DNA from: Gracilimonas sp964505215
GTDB taxonomy: Bacteria > Bacteroidota > Rhodothermia > Balneolales > Balneolaceae
Assembly (NCBI GenBank): GCA_964505215.1
Contig: CAZDGU010000001.1
Coordinates: 310,001 to 374,000 of the forward strand
Reading direction: 5' to 3'
DNA: 64,000 nt
The notes below the pieces were generated by a model. It was not told the DNA's origin. It saw only the letters and a list, made by a program, of their open reading frames with translations, and ran no database searches. A program made the translations under genes and the position numbers. Of this stretch, positions 1 to 9,120 are shown piece by piece (positions within the stretch are counted from its first letter, which is position 1; every line of letters starts with the position of its first letter).

Positions 1-320
1 GGCTGGATGAATATATTCGCCCCGTCATGAATAAAGTATTTCCTGATGAGGATTTTGTGGAACTTCCATTCTCACATCCTATTTATGATCAGGTTTATTC
101 GTTTCCAAACGGGCTGCCGAAAATTCATGAGCACGATGGGAAACCTCCTCAGGGATTTGGAATTTTCCATAAAGGAAAGCTGGTCGTTTTTTACAGCTAC
201 GAATCCAATCCCGGTGATGGCTGGGCAGATGCAGAAATCCATAACGTGCCGGAATCTTTGCGCCAAAAAGCTTTACAAATGGGAGCCAATATTTTGGTGT
301 ATGCCTTAACCCGAAATTAG
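1..320 (+). CDS. DUF4159-family protein, C-terminal part (cut by left window edge)
   Basis: The reading frame is open from the first bases of the window, so the gene starts outside and only about the last 105 residues are seen. The ATG at 27 is internal. The fragment carries the pattern of the DUF4159 C-terminus: a V-F-P-D turn, E-L-P followed by an H-P-I-Y step, an L-V-V-F-Y-S-Y strand and a G-D-G-W-A-D signature. The molecular role of DUF4159 is not known; in Bacteroidota such proteins are usually exported and often sit near MoxR or von Willebrand genes, but no such neighbour is visible here. It converges on dnaG with only 10 bases between the stop codons. Confidence 0.7.
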   Translation, partial: LDEYIRPVMNKVFPDEDFVELPFSHPIYDQVYSFPNGLPKIHEHDGKPPQGFGIFHKGKLVVFYSYESNPGDGWADAEIHNVPESLRQKALQMGANILVYALTRN

Positions 321-330
321 CTTAAATCAG

Positions 331-2343
331 CTACTTCTCTCCTTTCATTCGGTAGTAAAATACATTCTCATTTACCCCTTCATCCATTTCAATGTCCGGA
401 TCGGGATAAAGATCATCCGGGTCGGTTATTTCGCGGCGGGTCAGCTTAGATTTAATATCCTTTTGGCGCTCCATCAGTTCCAGACGCTCGTCGCCCTCTG
501 TAGTCCCAATTCGGTCGGCCAGTTCGTTTAGCTTATGGCGATAAAAATTGATTTGAATGGCACGAATAGAACTTTTTGCCGTTTTATATGGGTTTTTATC
601 CTTCTCATATTTCAAACCCACTTTTTCCTCGTGGCGCTCGCTGGCTGAATGTTGCTCCAGCAGCACATCTCCCACCAGGCGCGGGAACGGCGCAGGGCGT
701 CCTCCGTATGCACTTACCGAAATTTCTTCCTCATTCTTATAGCGCTTAATAATATCATTATAAAATGTGCGGAGCTCCTCATCTTCAAACAGCTTATCGT
801 TCGTAAACGAGCAAATATATTCGACCATTGGCCTTCCGAAAGAAATCATCAGGCGAATAAGTTCTTTTTCAAAATGTGGCTTTTTTCTTCCAACCACTGC
901 CGCTGTTCGGCTTCCCGGATGCGGCGGCTGTTCTTCTTCACTCATTGACCGGCCGGGCTGAGGCGCTGCTGCTTCATCAAAATTTCGGCGAGCTTCTTCT
1001 CGTTGATCTGCTCTTTGGTCGGCCCATTGCTTATCGCTTTTCACGCGCTCAAACTGTTCAAATAAATCCGATTCCTTAATTTTTTGAAACTTCTGCATTT
1101 TTTGATGCAAATACTGCACGTACACCTGCTGCTGAATAGAATCTTTGATATGCGCAATGGAAGTTAAGATCTCCGTTATCACTTTTGGGGTTTCAGTGGG
1201 TTTTTCGAGTCTTCCCTCCTCGCCGGCTTTTAGCAGTAGAAAATCCACAAAATCGACGGCTTCCTCTTTCTTCAGTTCTTCAAACGACTCTTTACCAAAC
1301 TGCTTCACAAAAGAATCGGGATCCTGATTTTCGGGCAGCTCCAGCAGCTGTACTTCCATGCCTTCTTCAAGCGCTACATTTATACCACGCTTCATAGCCG
1401 TTTGCCCGGCATCATCGGAGTCATAAATCATAATGATGCGATCTCCATAACGGTGCAAAATTTTCATCTGCCCGTTAGTGAGCGAGGTTCCGCTGCTGGC
1501 CACCACATTTTTGATACCATTTTCGCTTAGCGTAATAACGTCCGTGTAGCCTTCAACCAGAATAACTTCCTTATTTTTGCGAATATCATTTCGCGCAAAG
1601 TTCACCCCATAAACTACTTCGCTTTTGTTATACACTTTGGTTTGGGCTGAATTTATGTATTTGGCCGTTTTCTCATTCCCGAGTACGCGTCCGGCAAAAG
1701 CAATCACTTTGCCGGTGGGATTGAAAATCGGAAACATGAGCCGTCCTCTGAATGTATCATAATAGCCTTGGCCGCGATTACTTTCTTTGATAAGGTTGCC
1801 TTCCAGCAAATACTGTTCATCAATCCCTGCATTTTGGGCCGCTTTCCACAATTCTTCGCCGCCCGCCGGTGCATATCCGAGTCCAAATCGCTTAAAAACC
1901 TCCCGATTATATCCACGTTTTTCTAAATACTTAAGCGCTTTCTCGGCCTCCGGATTCTCAATCAGATTCCGATAATAAAAAACGCCGGCAAATTTAAGCG
2001 CATGGTAAATTCCCTCTCGCAATTGGGTTGTCTCGCTGGGTTCTTCATTTTCTTCATCCGGAATGAAAACGCCGTAGCGCTCGGCCAGCTGCCGGATGGC
2101 TTCGGTAAATCCAACCCCATCCTGGTCCATCACAAACTTAAACACATCTCCCGATTCTCCGCACCCAAAGCATTTGAAAATGCCCAACCTTGGGGTGACG
2201 TTAAAAGACGGAGTTTTCTCATCATGATATGGACACAAGCCCACAAATCCACTTCCGGAGCGCTTCAGTTTCACATAATCTGATACCACTTCCACAATAT
2301 CGGCAGCGGCTCTAACTTCTTCTTTTTTGTCGTCACTTATCAT
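331..2343 (-). CDS. dnaG: DNA primase DnaG
   Basis: Synthesises RNA primers at the replication fork together with the replicative helicase. The protein is 670 residues, usual for the family. The N-terminal CHC2 zinc-binding domain has its ligands at about C37, H40, C58 and C61. The catalytic core and Toprim domain follow, with the acidic residues of E-G-Y-T-D (E264) and D-S-D-D-A-G (D308, D310). A low-complexity charged linker (about residues 430-480) precedes the C-terminal helicase-binding region, which is poorly conserved as usual. It is monocistronic, with a divergent 327-base gap to the next gene. ATG start. Confidence 0.97.
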   Translation of the reverse strand: MISDDKKEEVRAAADIVEVVSDYVKLKRSGSGFVGLCPYHDEKTPSFNVTPRLGIFKCFGCGESGDVFKFVMDQDGVGFTEAIRQLAERYGVFIPDEENEEPSETTQLREGIYHALKFAGVFYYRNLIENPEAEKALKYLEKRGYNREVFKRFGLGYAPAGGEELWKAAQNAGIDEQYLLEGNLIKESNRGQGYYDTFRGRLMFPIFNPTGKVIAFAGRVLGNEKTAKYINSAQTKVYNKSEVVYGVNFARNDIRKNKEVILVEGYTDVITLSENGIKNVVASSGTSLTNGQMKILHRYGDRIIMIYDSDDAGQTAMKRGINVALEEGMEVQLLELPENQDPDSFVKQFGKESFEELKKEEAVDFVDFLLLKAGEEGRLEKPTETPKVITEILTSIAHIKDSIQQQVYVQYLHQKMQKFQKIKESDLFEQFERVKSDKQWADQRADQREEARRNFDEAAAPQPGRSMSEEEQPPHPGSRTAAVVGRKKPHFEKELIRLMISFGRPMVEYICSFTNDKLFEDEELRTFYNDIIKRYKNEEEISVSAYGGRPAPFPRLVGDVLLEQHSASERHEEKVGLKYEKDKNPYKTAKSSIRAIQINFYRHKLNELADRIGTTEGDERLELMERQKDIKSKLTRREITDPDDLYPDPDIEMDEGVNENVFYYRMKGEK

Positions 2344-2670
2344 AAACTAAAAATCACTTTTTACAGTGCAGGAATAAAATCTTTTGAGATTAGAATGTTT
2401 GAACGCCACTCAGTTGTTGAGCTGATAAACGGCGCCGGACAGGTTTTGCAATAGTTTGATTATGGCTCAATATAAAAGCTTAATTGCGTTAAAAACCATA
2501 GCTGATTCTCGCATTTAAGCTTGTCCGGAAAATTAACGTAACCGTTTCACCGAGCTTTTGTTATTGGGTGAATATACGCTGTTTACCCTACAAATAAGAA
2601 TTGGCGTAAACTATTTCTAACACGTACATTTAACGTCTAAAATTAAGATATCATCTAAGAGAATTATTTC
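2344..2670. other. Divergent intergenic region between dnaG and the GH3-serine hydrolase gene
   Basis: A 327-base gap that must hold promoters for two divergent genes. It is AT-rich. I see no tRNA, no convincing open frame, no long inverted repeat and no clear promoter box. Confidence 0.5.
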
Positions 2671-5574
2671 ATGTTAAACAGATTTATTGGTGCTCTTATA
2701 TTTTTATTTGGTTGTTTTACGGTGAGCTCTTCTTCCGTTTATGCTCAAACTTTTAGCGAGTTTTTATTTGGACAAAGAGTTCAATCCACCGCCAAAACCG
2801 GTATTAATAAGCAATCAACGGCTTATCTGGATTCTTTGATTGAACACACCCCGTTGAGAAAAAAAATTGGACAGCTGTTTTTTGTTCCTGCCAGGGGCTC
2901 ATTCACCCAACACGATTCCCGAGATTTCTTAAAGCTGGAAGAATTGGTGGAAAATTATCACGTAGGCGGGCTTATTTATATGCGCGGTGATATTTACGGA
3001 CAAGCCGTACTAACCAACAAGCTTCAGCAAATGGCTGAAATCCCGCTTTGGGTTTCTCAGGATATGGAATTTGGTGCCGCTATGAGAATTTCGGGCACCA
3101 CCCGCCTCACTCCTGCCATGGGAATTGCCGCTTCCCGAAATAAGCGCAATGCTTTTATGAAAGGGAAAATTACAGCTGCCGAAGCCAAAGCAGTGGGTGT
3201 TCATCAGATATATGCGCCGGTCTTAGATGTAAATAACAATCCTGATAATCCGGTTATTAACGTGCGGTCTTTTTCGGGAGATCCGAATATTGTTGCTGAA
3301 TTCGGCACCTCTTTTATGAAAGGCGTACAGAGCGAAGGGTTGATTTCTACCGCCAAACATTTTCCCGGCCACGGCGATACCGACACGGATTCTCACACCT
3401 CCCTTCCAATAGTAGAATATGATTACGAGCGGCTGGATTCTTTAGAACTCATTCCCTTTCGTGCTTTAATTAATGAAGGGGTTGAAAGCATTATGAGCGC
3501 TCATATTGCCTATCCTAAACTGCATAACGGCAAGAAAATACCGGCCACATTAGATTCTGTGTTCCTAAACCATGTGCTAACCGATTCGCTTAATTTTAAA
3601 GGCATGGTAGTAACCGACGGCTTAGAAATGAAAGGCATCAGTTCTAAATACTCGCCGGGCAGAGCCGTAGTAAAAGCGCTAAAAGCCGGTGCCCACATTA
3701 TGCTGCTAAGCCCCGACGTACGAACGGCTATCAACGAGGTTGAGCAGGCTGTTTTATCGGGAGAACTTTCTGAAGACATTATTGATAATTCTTTTGCCAA
3801 GCTTATGTTTTGGAAGCAGCAGCACGGTTTATTCTCTTCCAACAATCAGGTGCAAATTGAGCGTCTGGATACAAAAATAAACTCTTCTTTTTATCAGGCC
3901 GAAGCTCGCCGTATAGCCCGCGAGTCGATTACCGTGCTTAAAAATAATGGAGATTTACTTCCTATTTTGCCTTCCAAATATCCTAATATTGTATATATCT
4001 CGGTAGCAGACGACCGTTCGGGGAGAACCGGCAGCTCTTTTGCCCGCGCGTTGCGAGATTATCACCCCAGCGTCTCTTTTAATATTTATGATGAGCGCAC
4101 AAGTGAAAACGACAAGCGAAGAATACTGAGCAGAGCCCGCAAAGCTGATCTGATTATCATCGGTTCTTTCCTTCACTTAAAAAATGGGCAAACGGTGCAC
4201 CTTTCCGGTAAACAGCAGCACTTTATAAATGGAGTACTGAAGCTTCGTAAGCCTTCGCTGGCCGTATCGTTCGGAAATCCGTATGTGCTTTCTGATTTAA
4301 AAGATGCCGATGCACACGTTTTGGCTTGGTACAATTCTAATCAACAAGTTGAGGCTGCTACGGCTGCTTTGTTCGGTGCATCAAAGGTGGAAGGGCGACT
4401 TCCTATCGAAATTCCGGGTTTGTATCAATTAGGAGAAGGTATAGACATAGAACACACTACGCTGCGTTTTGGTGAGCCGGAAGATGTGGGTTTAGATCAC
4501 ACCAAGCTGTTTGCCATCGACTCGCTCGTAACTAACGCCATCAGAGATTCCGTATTTCCCGGAGCCACCGTGGCTATTGTGAAGGACGGCGTGCTGGCTT
4601 ACCATCAGGGGTACGGCTACCAAGATTACACTAAGCTGGAGGAAATAACCACGCAAAACGTGTACGATTTAGCTTCCATCACCAAAATAATGGCCACCAC
4701 CACTTCTGCCATGAAGCTGATTGATGAAGGCAAATTAAGCCTGGATGATCGTATAGCTAAATTTATTCCCGAATTTAACACACCTGAAAAGGAATCTATT
4801 ACCATTCGTGATTTCCTGCTGCATCAGTCCGGATTACCGGCTTTCAGAGTGTATGTAGATTCCCTGAAAACCCGGGCTGAAATTGTGGAAGCCATTAAGA
4901 ATGAACCGCTTATTTATGAAACCGGCACCAAATATGTGTACAGCGATCTTGGGATGATTTTACTGGGTGAAATTATTCACCAAATAAGCGGAAAACGACT
5001 GGACCGATTTGCTCGCAGCGAATTTTATTTCCCCATGAGCATGTACAGCACCTTTTTCAATCCGCACACCAACAGCCGCTGGCTGCTTTCAAAAATACCG
5101 CCCACCGAAAATGATACCGTTTTTCATCGCGGAATAGTACAAGGTAAAGTGCACGATGAACGCTCCTACTTCATGGATGGCGTAGCCGGACACGCCGGCT
5201 TATTTTCCTCCGCAGTGGATATCGCAAAATACAGCACCATGCTGTTAAACGGTGGGACTTATGCCGGACAGCAATTTTTATCGCCTGAAATTATTGCACA
5301 ATTCACCTCAAAACAGTCGAAACTAAACGAACGCGGCTTAGGTTTTGACCGCAAAAGTGAGTCCGGATTTTCCACTGCCGGTCAGCTGGCCAGCCCAAAC
5401 GCTTATGGTCATACCGGCTTTACCGGAACCAGCCTTTGGGTTGATCCGGATAAAAACATGGCCGTTATTTTGTTAACCAATCGTACATTTCCCTACCGTT
5501 CGTATGGGAAGCGAATCAGCCGAATCCGTGCAAAAGTTGCCGATGCCGCTTACTCCTCAATCATAACCCAATAA
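2671..5574 (+). CDS. Glycoside hydrolase family 3 (NagZ-like) fused to a serine beta-lactamase-like domain
   Basis: A 967-residue exported two-enzyme protein. A signal peptide ends near V-Y-A-Q (about residue 26). The N-terminal half is a GH3 beta-N-acetylhexosaminidase: K-H-F-P-G-H-G near residue 228 followed by a D-S-H dyad typical of NagZ enzymes, and the nucleophile Asp in V-V-T-D-G-L-E-M. A GH3 C-terminal-like domain follows. The last 370 residues are a class C beta-lactamase/esterase fold with S-I-T-K near 669, Y-S-D near 756 and H-T-G near 913. This fusion is known in Bacteroidota and is presumed to act on peptidoglycan or other amino-sugar polymers in the periplasm. The cytidine deaminase gene starts one base after its stop, so the two are probably co-transcribed. 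Confidence 0.93.
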   Translation: MLNRFIGALIFLFGCFTVSSSSVYAQTFSEFLFGQRVQSTAKTGINKQSTAYLDSLIEHTPLRKKIGQLFFVPARGSFTQHDSRDFLKLEELVENYHVGGLIYMRGDIYGQAVLTNKLQQMAEIPLWVSQDMEFGAAMRISGTTRLTPAMGIAASRNKRNAFMKGKITAAEAKAVGVHQIYAPVLDVNNNPDNPVINVRSFSGDPNIVAEFGTSFMKGVQSEGLISTAKHFPGHGDTDTDSHTSLPIVEYDYERLDSLELIPFRALINEGVESIMSAHIAYPKLHNGKKIPATLDSVFLNHVLTDSLNFKGMVVTDGLEMKGISSKYSPGRAVVKALKAGAHIMLLSPDVRTAINEVEQAVLSGELSEDIIDNSFAKLMFWKQQHGLFSSNNQVQIERLDTKINSSFYQAEARRIARESITVLKNNGDLLPILPSKYPNIVYISVADDRSGRTGSSFARALRDYHPSVSFNIYDERTSENDKRRILSRARKADLIIIGSFLHLKNGQTVHLSGKQQHFINGVLKLRKPSLAVSFGNPYVLSDLKDADAHVLAWYNSNQQVEAATAALFGASKVEGRLPIEIPGLYQLGEGIDIEHTTLRFGEPEDVGLDHTKLFAIDSLVTNAIRDSVFPGATVAIVKDGVLAYHQGYGYQDYTKLEEITTQNVYDLASITKIMATTTSAMKLIDEGKLSLDDRIAKFIPEFNTPEKESITIRDFLLHQSGLPAFRVYVDSLKTRAEIVEAIKNEPLIYETGTKYVYSDLGMILLGEIIHQISGKRLDRFARSEFYFPMSMYSTFFNPHTNSRWLLSKIPPTENDTVFHRGIVQGKVHDERSYFMDGVAGHAGLFSSAVDIAKYSTMLLNGGTYAGQQFLSPEIIAQFTSKQSKLNERGLGFDRKSESGFSTAGQLASPNAYGHTGFTGTSLWVDPDKNMAVILLTNRTFPYRSYGKRISRIRAKVADAAYSSIITQ

Positions 5575-5575
5575 T

Positions 5576-6283
5576 ATGAGCTGGAAACCCTTTTTAGATT
5601 TATCATACGTTCCTTATTCCAACAAACCGACAGCTTGCGTAGTTGAAAGTGCAAACGGCTCTTTATTTCTCGGAGTTCGGATTGAAAATATTTCATTTCC
5701 ATTAACTATTCCTGCCGTTCAGGCTGCTTGCGGAATTTGCCTGAGCGAAGGGGAAACTCCCAAAAAAATCTACATAGCCAACGAAAACTTAGAGCAGTTC
5801 TTGTTCTGGAAACGAGAATTTGAGCTGGAAGTCATCCAAACGGAACATCCTCCCTCTGTAAAAATCAATCAGTTTCTGCACTCGGTAACCGATGACTTCA
5901 CTCCCCTCACCCGGCTTAAAGAAATGCTGAAACAAGCGGTAACCCCGAATTCATCATTTCCGGTTTCAGCCCTCCTTTTTGTTGAAGACGGCTTTTTTGA
6001 AGGCGTGAATGTAGAAGTATCTGACTGGACAAAAGGTATTTGTGCCGAACGCATAGCTTTTGCAAAAGCCATTGCCGGCGGTTACAGGAAGTTCGAACGC
6101 ATGGAAATTCATACTGAAAAAGGAGAAGTAAGTAGCCCGTGCGGCGCCTGCCGGCAGGTTATTTCGGAATTACTGCCATATAACGAAATCAAGCTTCATC
6201 ATGCAAATGGCACACTATCCGAACATATTTCTGTTGATTTGCTGCCCTTCAGTTTTAAATCATCCGCTTTAAAAAAAGAGTAA
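5576..6283 (+). CDS. cdd: Two-domain cytidine deaminase, active site in the C-terminal domain
   Basis: Hydrolytic deamination of cytidine/deoxycytidine in pyrimidine salvage. The 235-residue protein holds two cytidine-deaminase folds. The first (about 1-85) has Y-V-P-Y-S-N and E-N-I-S-F-P-L-T-I, matching the family, but the catalytic C-A-E is P-A-V and the P-C-x-x-C-R is missing. The second (about 120-225) keeps C-A-E-R and P-C-G-A-C-R-Q, the zinc ligands and catalytic Glu. In E. coli Cdd the active site is in the N-terminal domain, so the order here is reversed. The start lies one base after the GH3 fusion stop, indicating translational coupling. Specificity for cytidine rather than blasticidin-like substrates is inferred. 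Confidence 0.85.
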   Translation: MSWKPFLDLSYVPYSNKPTACVVESANGSLFLGVRIENISFPLTIPAVQAACGICLSEGETPKKIYIANENLEQFLFWKREFELEVIQTEHPPSVKINQFLHSVTDDFTPLTRLKEMLKQAVTPNSSFPVSALLFVEDGFFEGVNVEVSDWTKGICAERIAFAKAIAGGYRKFERMEIHTEKGEVSSPCGACRQVISELLPYNEIKLHHANGTLSEHISVDLLPFSFKSSALKKE

Positions 6284-6300
6284 AACCGAAAGCTTCAATT

Positions 6301-7017
6301 TTACATAGGGGCAATTTTCCCGCCTTGTGGCATTAAGGTAATTTCCTCAGCCGTTGTTCTCTTACTTAATTGTGATAAGGTGAGAATGAGTTTACCCACA
6401 TCTTCCGGATCAATCAGCTTGGCTTTATCCACGTCCACATCATGCCAGGAAGTGGAATAGGTTTGCCCTAAATTAATGGCCGTAACCCCAATTTCAGAAT
6501 CCATCAGTTCTTTACGAAGCGAGCGCGTGTAGCCCAACAGCGCATGTTTCGACATTGAATACGCCCCACTGTCACCCATTCCGGTTAAGGATCCCATAGA
6601 GCAAATATTAACGATTAAAGCACGTTTTCCTGATTTTTTCATCACCGGAAGCACGGCTTGTGTTAAATGAAAAGCGCTTAGCGTGTTAATTTCGTATTGC
6701 GAATTAAACTCCTTGAAAGAAGTGTCAGCTAACTCCTTAAATAAAAAAGAGCCCGCATTATTAATCAGCAAGCCGGGATTATATTGGCTGAAATCTATGG
6801 CTGAAATCTGAGCACCATCCGTAAGATCGGCAGCGATGACGTCAACCTTCGAAGCTCCTTCTTTCAGGCACACTTTTTTGGCTTCTTTTAAATCGTCTTC
6901 GCTTCGCGCCAAAAGCACTAAGGGATGAGCCGTGGTGCGGGCAAACAATTTTGCCATCGCAAGTCCAATTCCTTTGCTCCCGCCGGAGATGATTATTGCT
7001 GAATCTTTTTCAATCAT
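6301..7017 (-). CDS. Short-chain dehydrogenase/reductase, possibly sepiapterin-reductase-like
   Basis: A 238-residue classical SDR. G-G-S-K-G-I-G near the N-terminus binds NADP(H), N-N-A-G follows in the middle, and the catalytic Y-S-M-S-K is near residue 152. Its ATG overlaps the queE stop by one base (TAATG), and queE overlaps queD, so it is the last gene of a queD-queE-SDR operon. The C-terminal P-E-D-V...E-E-I-T-L-M-P pattern resembles, from memory, bacterial sepiapterin-reductase-like SDRs. Together with the pterin-type neighbours this makes a pterin substrate plausible, but a 3-oxoacyl-reductase-like role cannot be excluded. Confidence 0.8.
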   Translation of the reverse strand: MIEKDSAIIISGGSKGIGLAMAKLFARTTAHPLVLLARSEDDLKEAKKVCLKEGASKVDVIAADLTDGAQISAIDFSQYNPGLLINNAGSFLFKELADTSFKEFNSQYEINTLSAFHLTQAVLPVMKKSGKRALIVNICSMGSLTGMGDSGAYSMSKHALLGYTRSLRKELMDSEIGVTAINLGQTYSTSWHDVDVDKAKLIDPEDVGKLILTLSQLSKRTTAEEITLMPQGGKIAPM

Positions 7018-7667
7018 TAAGGTACTTCCAGAAATTTATGCGTTTGTAAACTGATGCCCCATTTCGGGTTTTCTTTCACATAATCCACAATTAGATCTAT
7101 GGATTTTGGCGTATCCCATTCCGGCTGTAATAATAACCGGGTACCTTCCGGGCATTTTTTTGCGTTTTCTTCAGCCCAAATTAAATCCTTATTGGTAAGC
7201 ACAACTACCTTCAGCTCATCCACGTAATTGAAAACTTCTTCCGTGGGTTTTTTGAACCGTTTTGGCGAAAGCGTAACCCAATCTAACTGTCCGGATATGG
7301 GCGAAGAGCCGCTGGTTTCAATATGTGTTTGAAGTCCGGCTTCTTTTAGCGCAATCGTAAGTGGCAGTAAATCATGAAGCAGTGGCTCGCCGCCGGTAAT
7401 AACGGCAAAGTGTGCTCCGCTTTCCTTGGCTGAATCTACCAGCTCTTTTACGGTAAGAATGGGATGCCCTTCTTCTTCCCAGCTTTCTTTTACATCGCAC
7501 CACCAGCAGTTTACATCACAGCCGGCGGTTCGGATAAAGTAAGCCGAACGTCCGGTATGCGCACCTTCTCCCTGAATGGTATAAAAATGCTCCATAATCG
7601 GATATGTTATATCCAGAATACTTTTATCGGGGGATAATTGCTCTAAATCTGCTTCTTTGTTATACAT
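7017..7667 (-). CDS. queE: 7-carboxy-7-deazaguanine synthase QueE (radical SAM)
   Basis: Converts 6-carboxytetrahydropterin to 7-carboxy-7-deazaguanine in the queuosine/preQ0 pathway. The 216-residue length fits the short QueE class. The radical-SAM cluster cysteines are C50, C54 and C57 (C-D-V-N-C-W-W-C). Upstream, F-Y-T-I-Q-G-E-G is the family N-terminal signature, and I-T-G-G-E-P-L is the SAM-contacting G-G-E motif. It overlaps queD by eight bases and the SDR by one, so the three are translated together. Confidence 0.95.
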   Translation of the reverse strand: MYNKEADLEQLSPDKSILDITYPIMEHFYTIQGEGAHTGRSAYFIRTAGCDVNCWWCDVKESWEEEGHPILTVKELVDSAKESGAHFAVITGGEPLLHDLLPLTIALKEAGLQTHIETSGSSPISGQLDWVTLSPKRFKKPTEEVFNYVDELKVVVLTNKDLIWAEENAKKCPEGTRLLLQPEWDTPKSIDLIVDYVKENPKWGISLQTHKFLEVP

Positions 7668-8049
7668 CTTTATCGGTGTATTCTACCCAGCTGTTGTCGG
7701 TTTCCCAAACGGTTACGGTGAGGTCAATTCCTTCGGGTATTCTGCTTTTTGTAACTTTGTGTATGAATTGAGCAATGCGTTCGGCCGTGGTATTTTCGGG
7801 CATTAATTCGTTCAGCACGCCGTGATCAAGTCCTCCTTTTTCAGAATCTTTGGCGGCCCACTTCAGCTCTTTAAAATCGCACACCATATCGGGAGTTTCT
7901 AAATATTTGGAAGGATTTAGCTTGTGCGATTTAGCCGTCATTTTAACTTTATAGGAATGACCGTGCATGCGTCCGCACTTTCCGTCATATCCATCTATAA
8001 AATGAGCAGCATCAAATTTGAATTCAGTATGTAATTTCCAGGTTGGCAT
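7660..8049 (-). CDS. queD: 6-carboxytetrahydropterin synthase QueD
   Basis: Turns 7,8-dihydroneopterin triphosphate into 6-carboxytetrahydropterin, the substrate of QueE next door. It is 129 residues, a normal length. Zinc ligands H16, H29 and H31 (F-D-A-A-H, M-H-G-H-S-Y) and the catalytic C25 in G-K-C-G-R are present, as are D-H-G-V and a late E-T-D. It is the first gene of the operon. A terminator of the upstream peroxiredoxin-like gene lies just before it, so the operon has its own promoter in the roughly 50 bases between. A second, more divergent member of the family lies at 47897-48328. Confidence 0.93.
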   Translation of the reverse strand: MPTWKLHTEFKFDAAHFIDGYDGKCGRMHGHSYKVKMTAKSHKLNPSKYLETPDMVCDFKELKWAAKDSEKGGLDHGVLNELMPENTTAERIAQFIHKVTKSRIPEGIDLTVTVWETDNSWVEYTDKDV

Positions 8050-8094
8050 TTAAAATCTATAATATTTTGACGTGAAAAAATTCAGCATCATTAA

Positions 8095-8121
8095 ACAAAA
8101 AAAGCCACGTTGTAGCGTGGC
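8095..8121 (-). terminator. Rho-independent terminator of the peroxiredoxin-like gene
   Basis: GCCACG (8104-8109), a six-base loop and CGTGGC (8116-8121) form a perfect stem. Read on the minus strand it is followed by a run of seven T (8103-8097). It lies 27 bases after the stop of the gene at 8148-8768 and before queD. Confidence 0.85.
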
Positions 8122-8147
8122 TCAAAATTACAGGTTTTTCAGCAAAA

Positions 8148-8768
8148 TTACCTGCTGCGCTTTATCGGGCAGCCCGAGAGTTTTGTAGTTGCTTGTTTGA
8201 TTTCGCTTCCACTCGATAAAGCCCTTATTGCATCCGGTACGTAACTGTTTTTTACAGCATTAGCGTTGTTTGGGTTATCATCAATAGCTCCGTGATATAC
8301 CAGTTCAAGGCTGGCATTGAACAGAAATACTTCCGGATTTTTGGTAGCTCCAAACGCATCTGCAATTATGTGATCTTCATCCAGCGCATAGGTAAAACTG
8401 TAATTCTGCTTTTTTGAGCGCCTTTTCATGTCTTCTAATCCCTCTCCCCGGTTTCGGATTCGCTCGTTTGAGTTCAGCGCAATCACCCCTATGCCATTCG
8501 CAGCTGCCAGCGACGCAATTTCTGCATAACGATCTTCCCATCTGGCTACCCATGGGCATGTATTGCCGGTAAATAAAACCAGTAATCCTTGAGCCCCGGT
8601 CGCATCTGCCAGCGTTAACGAACGCCCTGAGGTATCTTCCATACGGTGAGACGTTTTAGGCGCTTTATCTCCAATTTTAAGTGCTTGTGTTAGCTGAATG
8701 GGTGAAACAGCAGCGAAAAAAGCAACTGTAGCCAGGCCTAAAGCAATATGATATATCCGCTTTTTCAT
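8148..8768 (-). CDS. Exported thioredoxin-fold (PRX-like1 / redoxin) protein
   Basis: About 206 residues. The chosen start is the ATG at 8768 (M-K-K-R), which begins a normal signal peptide; an upstream in-frame ATG at 8840 would put 24 charged residues before it. The mature protein has G-D-K-A-P near its start, as in peroxiredoxins, and a T-G-N-T-C-P-W active-site motif, the N-x-C-P pattern of the PRX-like1 group. A second Cys is at the very C-terminus (S-G-C-P-I-K). It probably reduces peroxides or disulfides in the periplasm. Substrate unknown. It is transcribed alone and ends in a clear terminator. Confidence 0.8.
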   Translation of the reverse strand: MKKRIYHIALGLATVAFFAAVSPIQLTQALKIGDKAPKTSHRMEDTSGRSLTLADATGAQGLLVLFTGNTCPWVARWEDRYAEIASLAAANGIGVIALNSNERIRNRGEGLEDMKRRSKKQNYSFTYALDEDHIIADAFGATKNPEVFLFNASLELVYHGAIDDNPNNANAVKNSYVPDAIRALSSGSEIKQATTKLSGCPIKRSR

Positions 8769-9120
8769 TTCTATCTTCACATGTTCCCGTTTTATTTTAT
8801 CAATGAAGTTCAATGTATTTAACATAGAATCTTCCGGCAAAACGAATCAGCCCTAAAATAACAGAAATTTGCAGATATACATCAATAATCTGTATAAATG
8901 ATTTGCGACGGGTTTTTAGGAAATGGGATATTTGTTACTGGTTTTACCTAATCCACATTTCGCCAGGCCATTTCAAAACGTATTTAGTCAGCCTAATCAT
9001 GTTTAGTGGTTAGTAGAAAAAGTCAACTTTGTGAGGCGCTGTTCTGCGCCATAGGCACATTCACGAGACTGCTGCGTCGTTCATTCTTTGGCTTAACAGC
9101 TCAAAGAATAACACTCCTCG

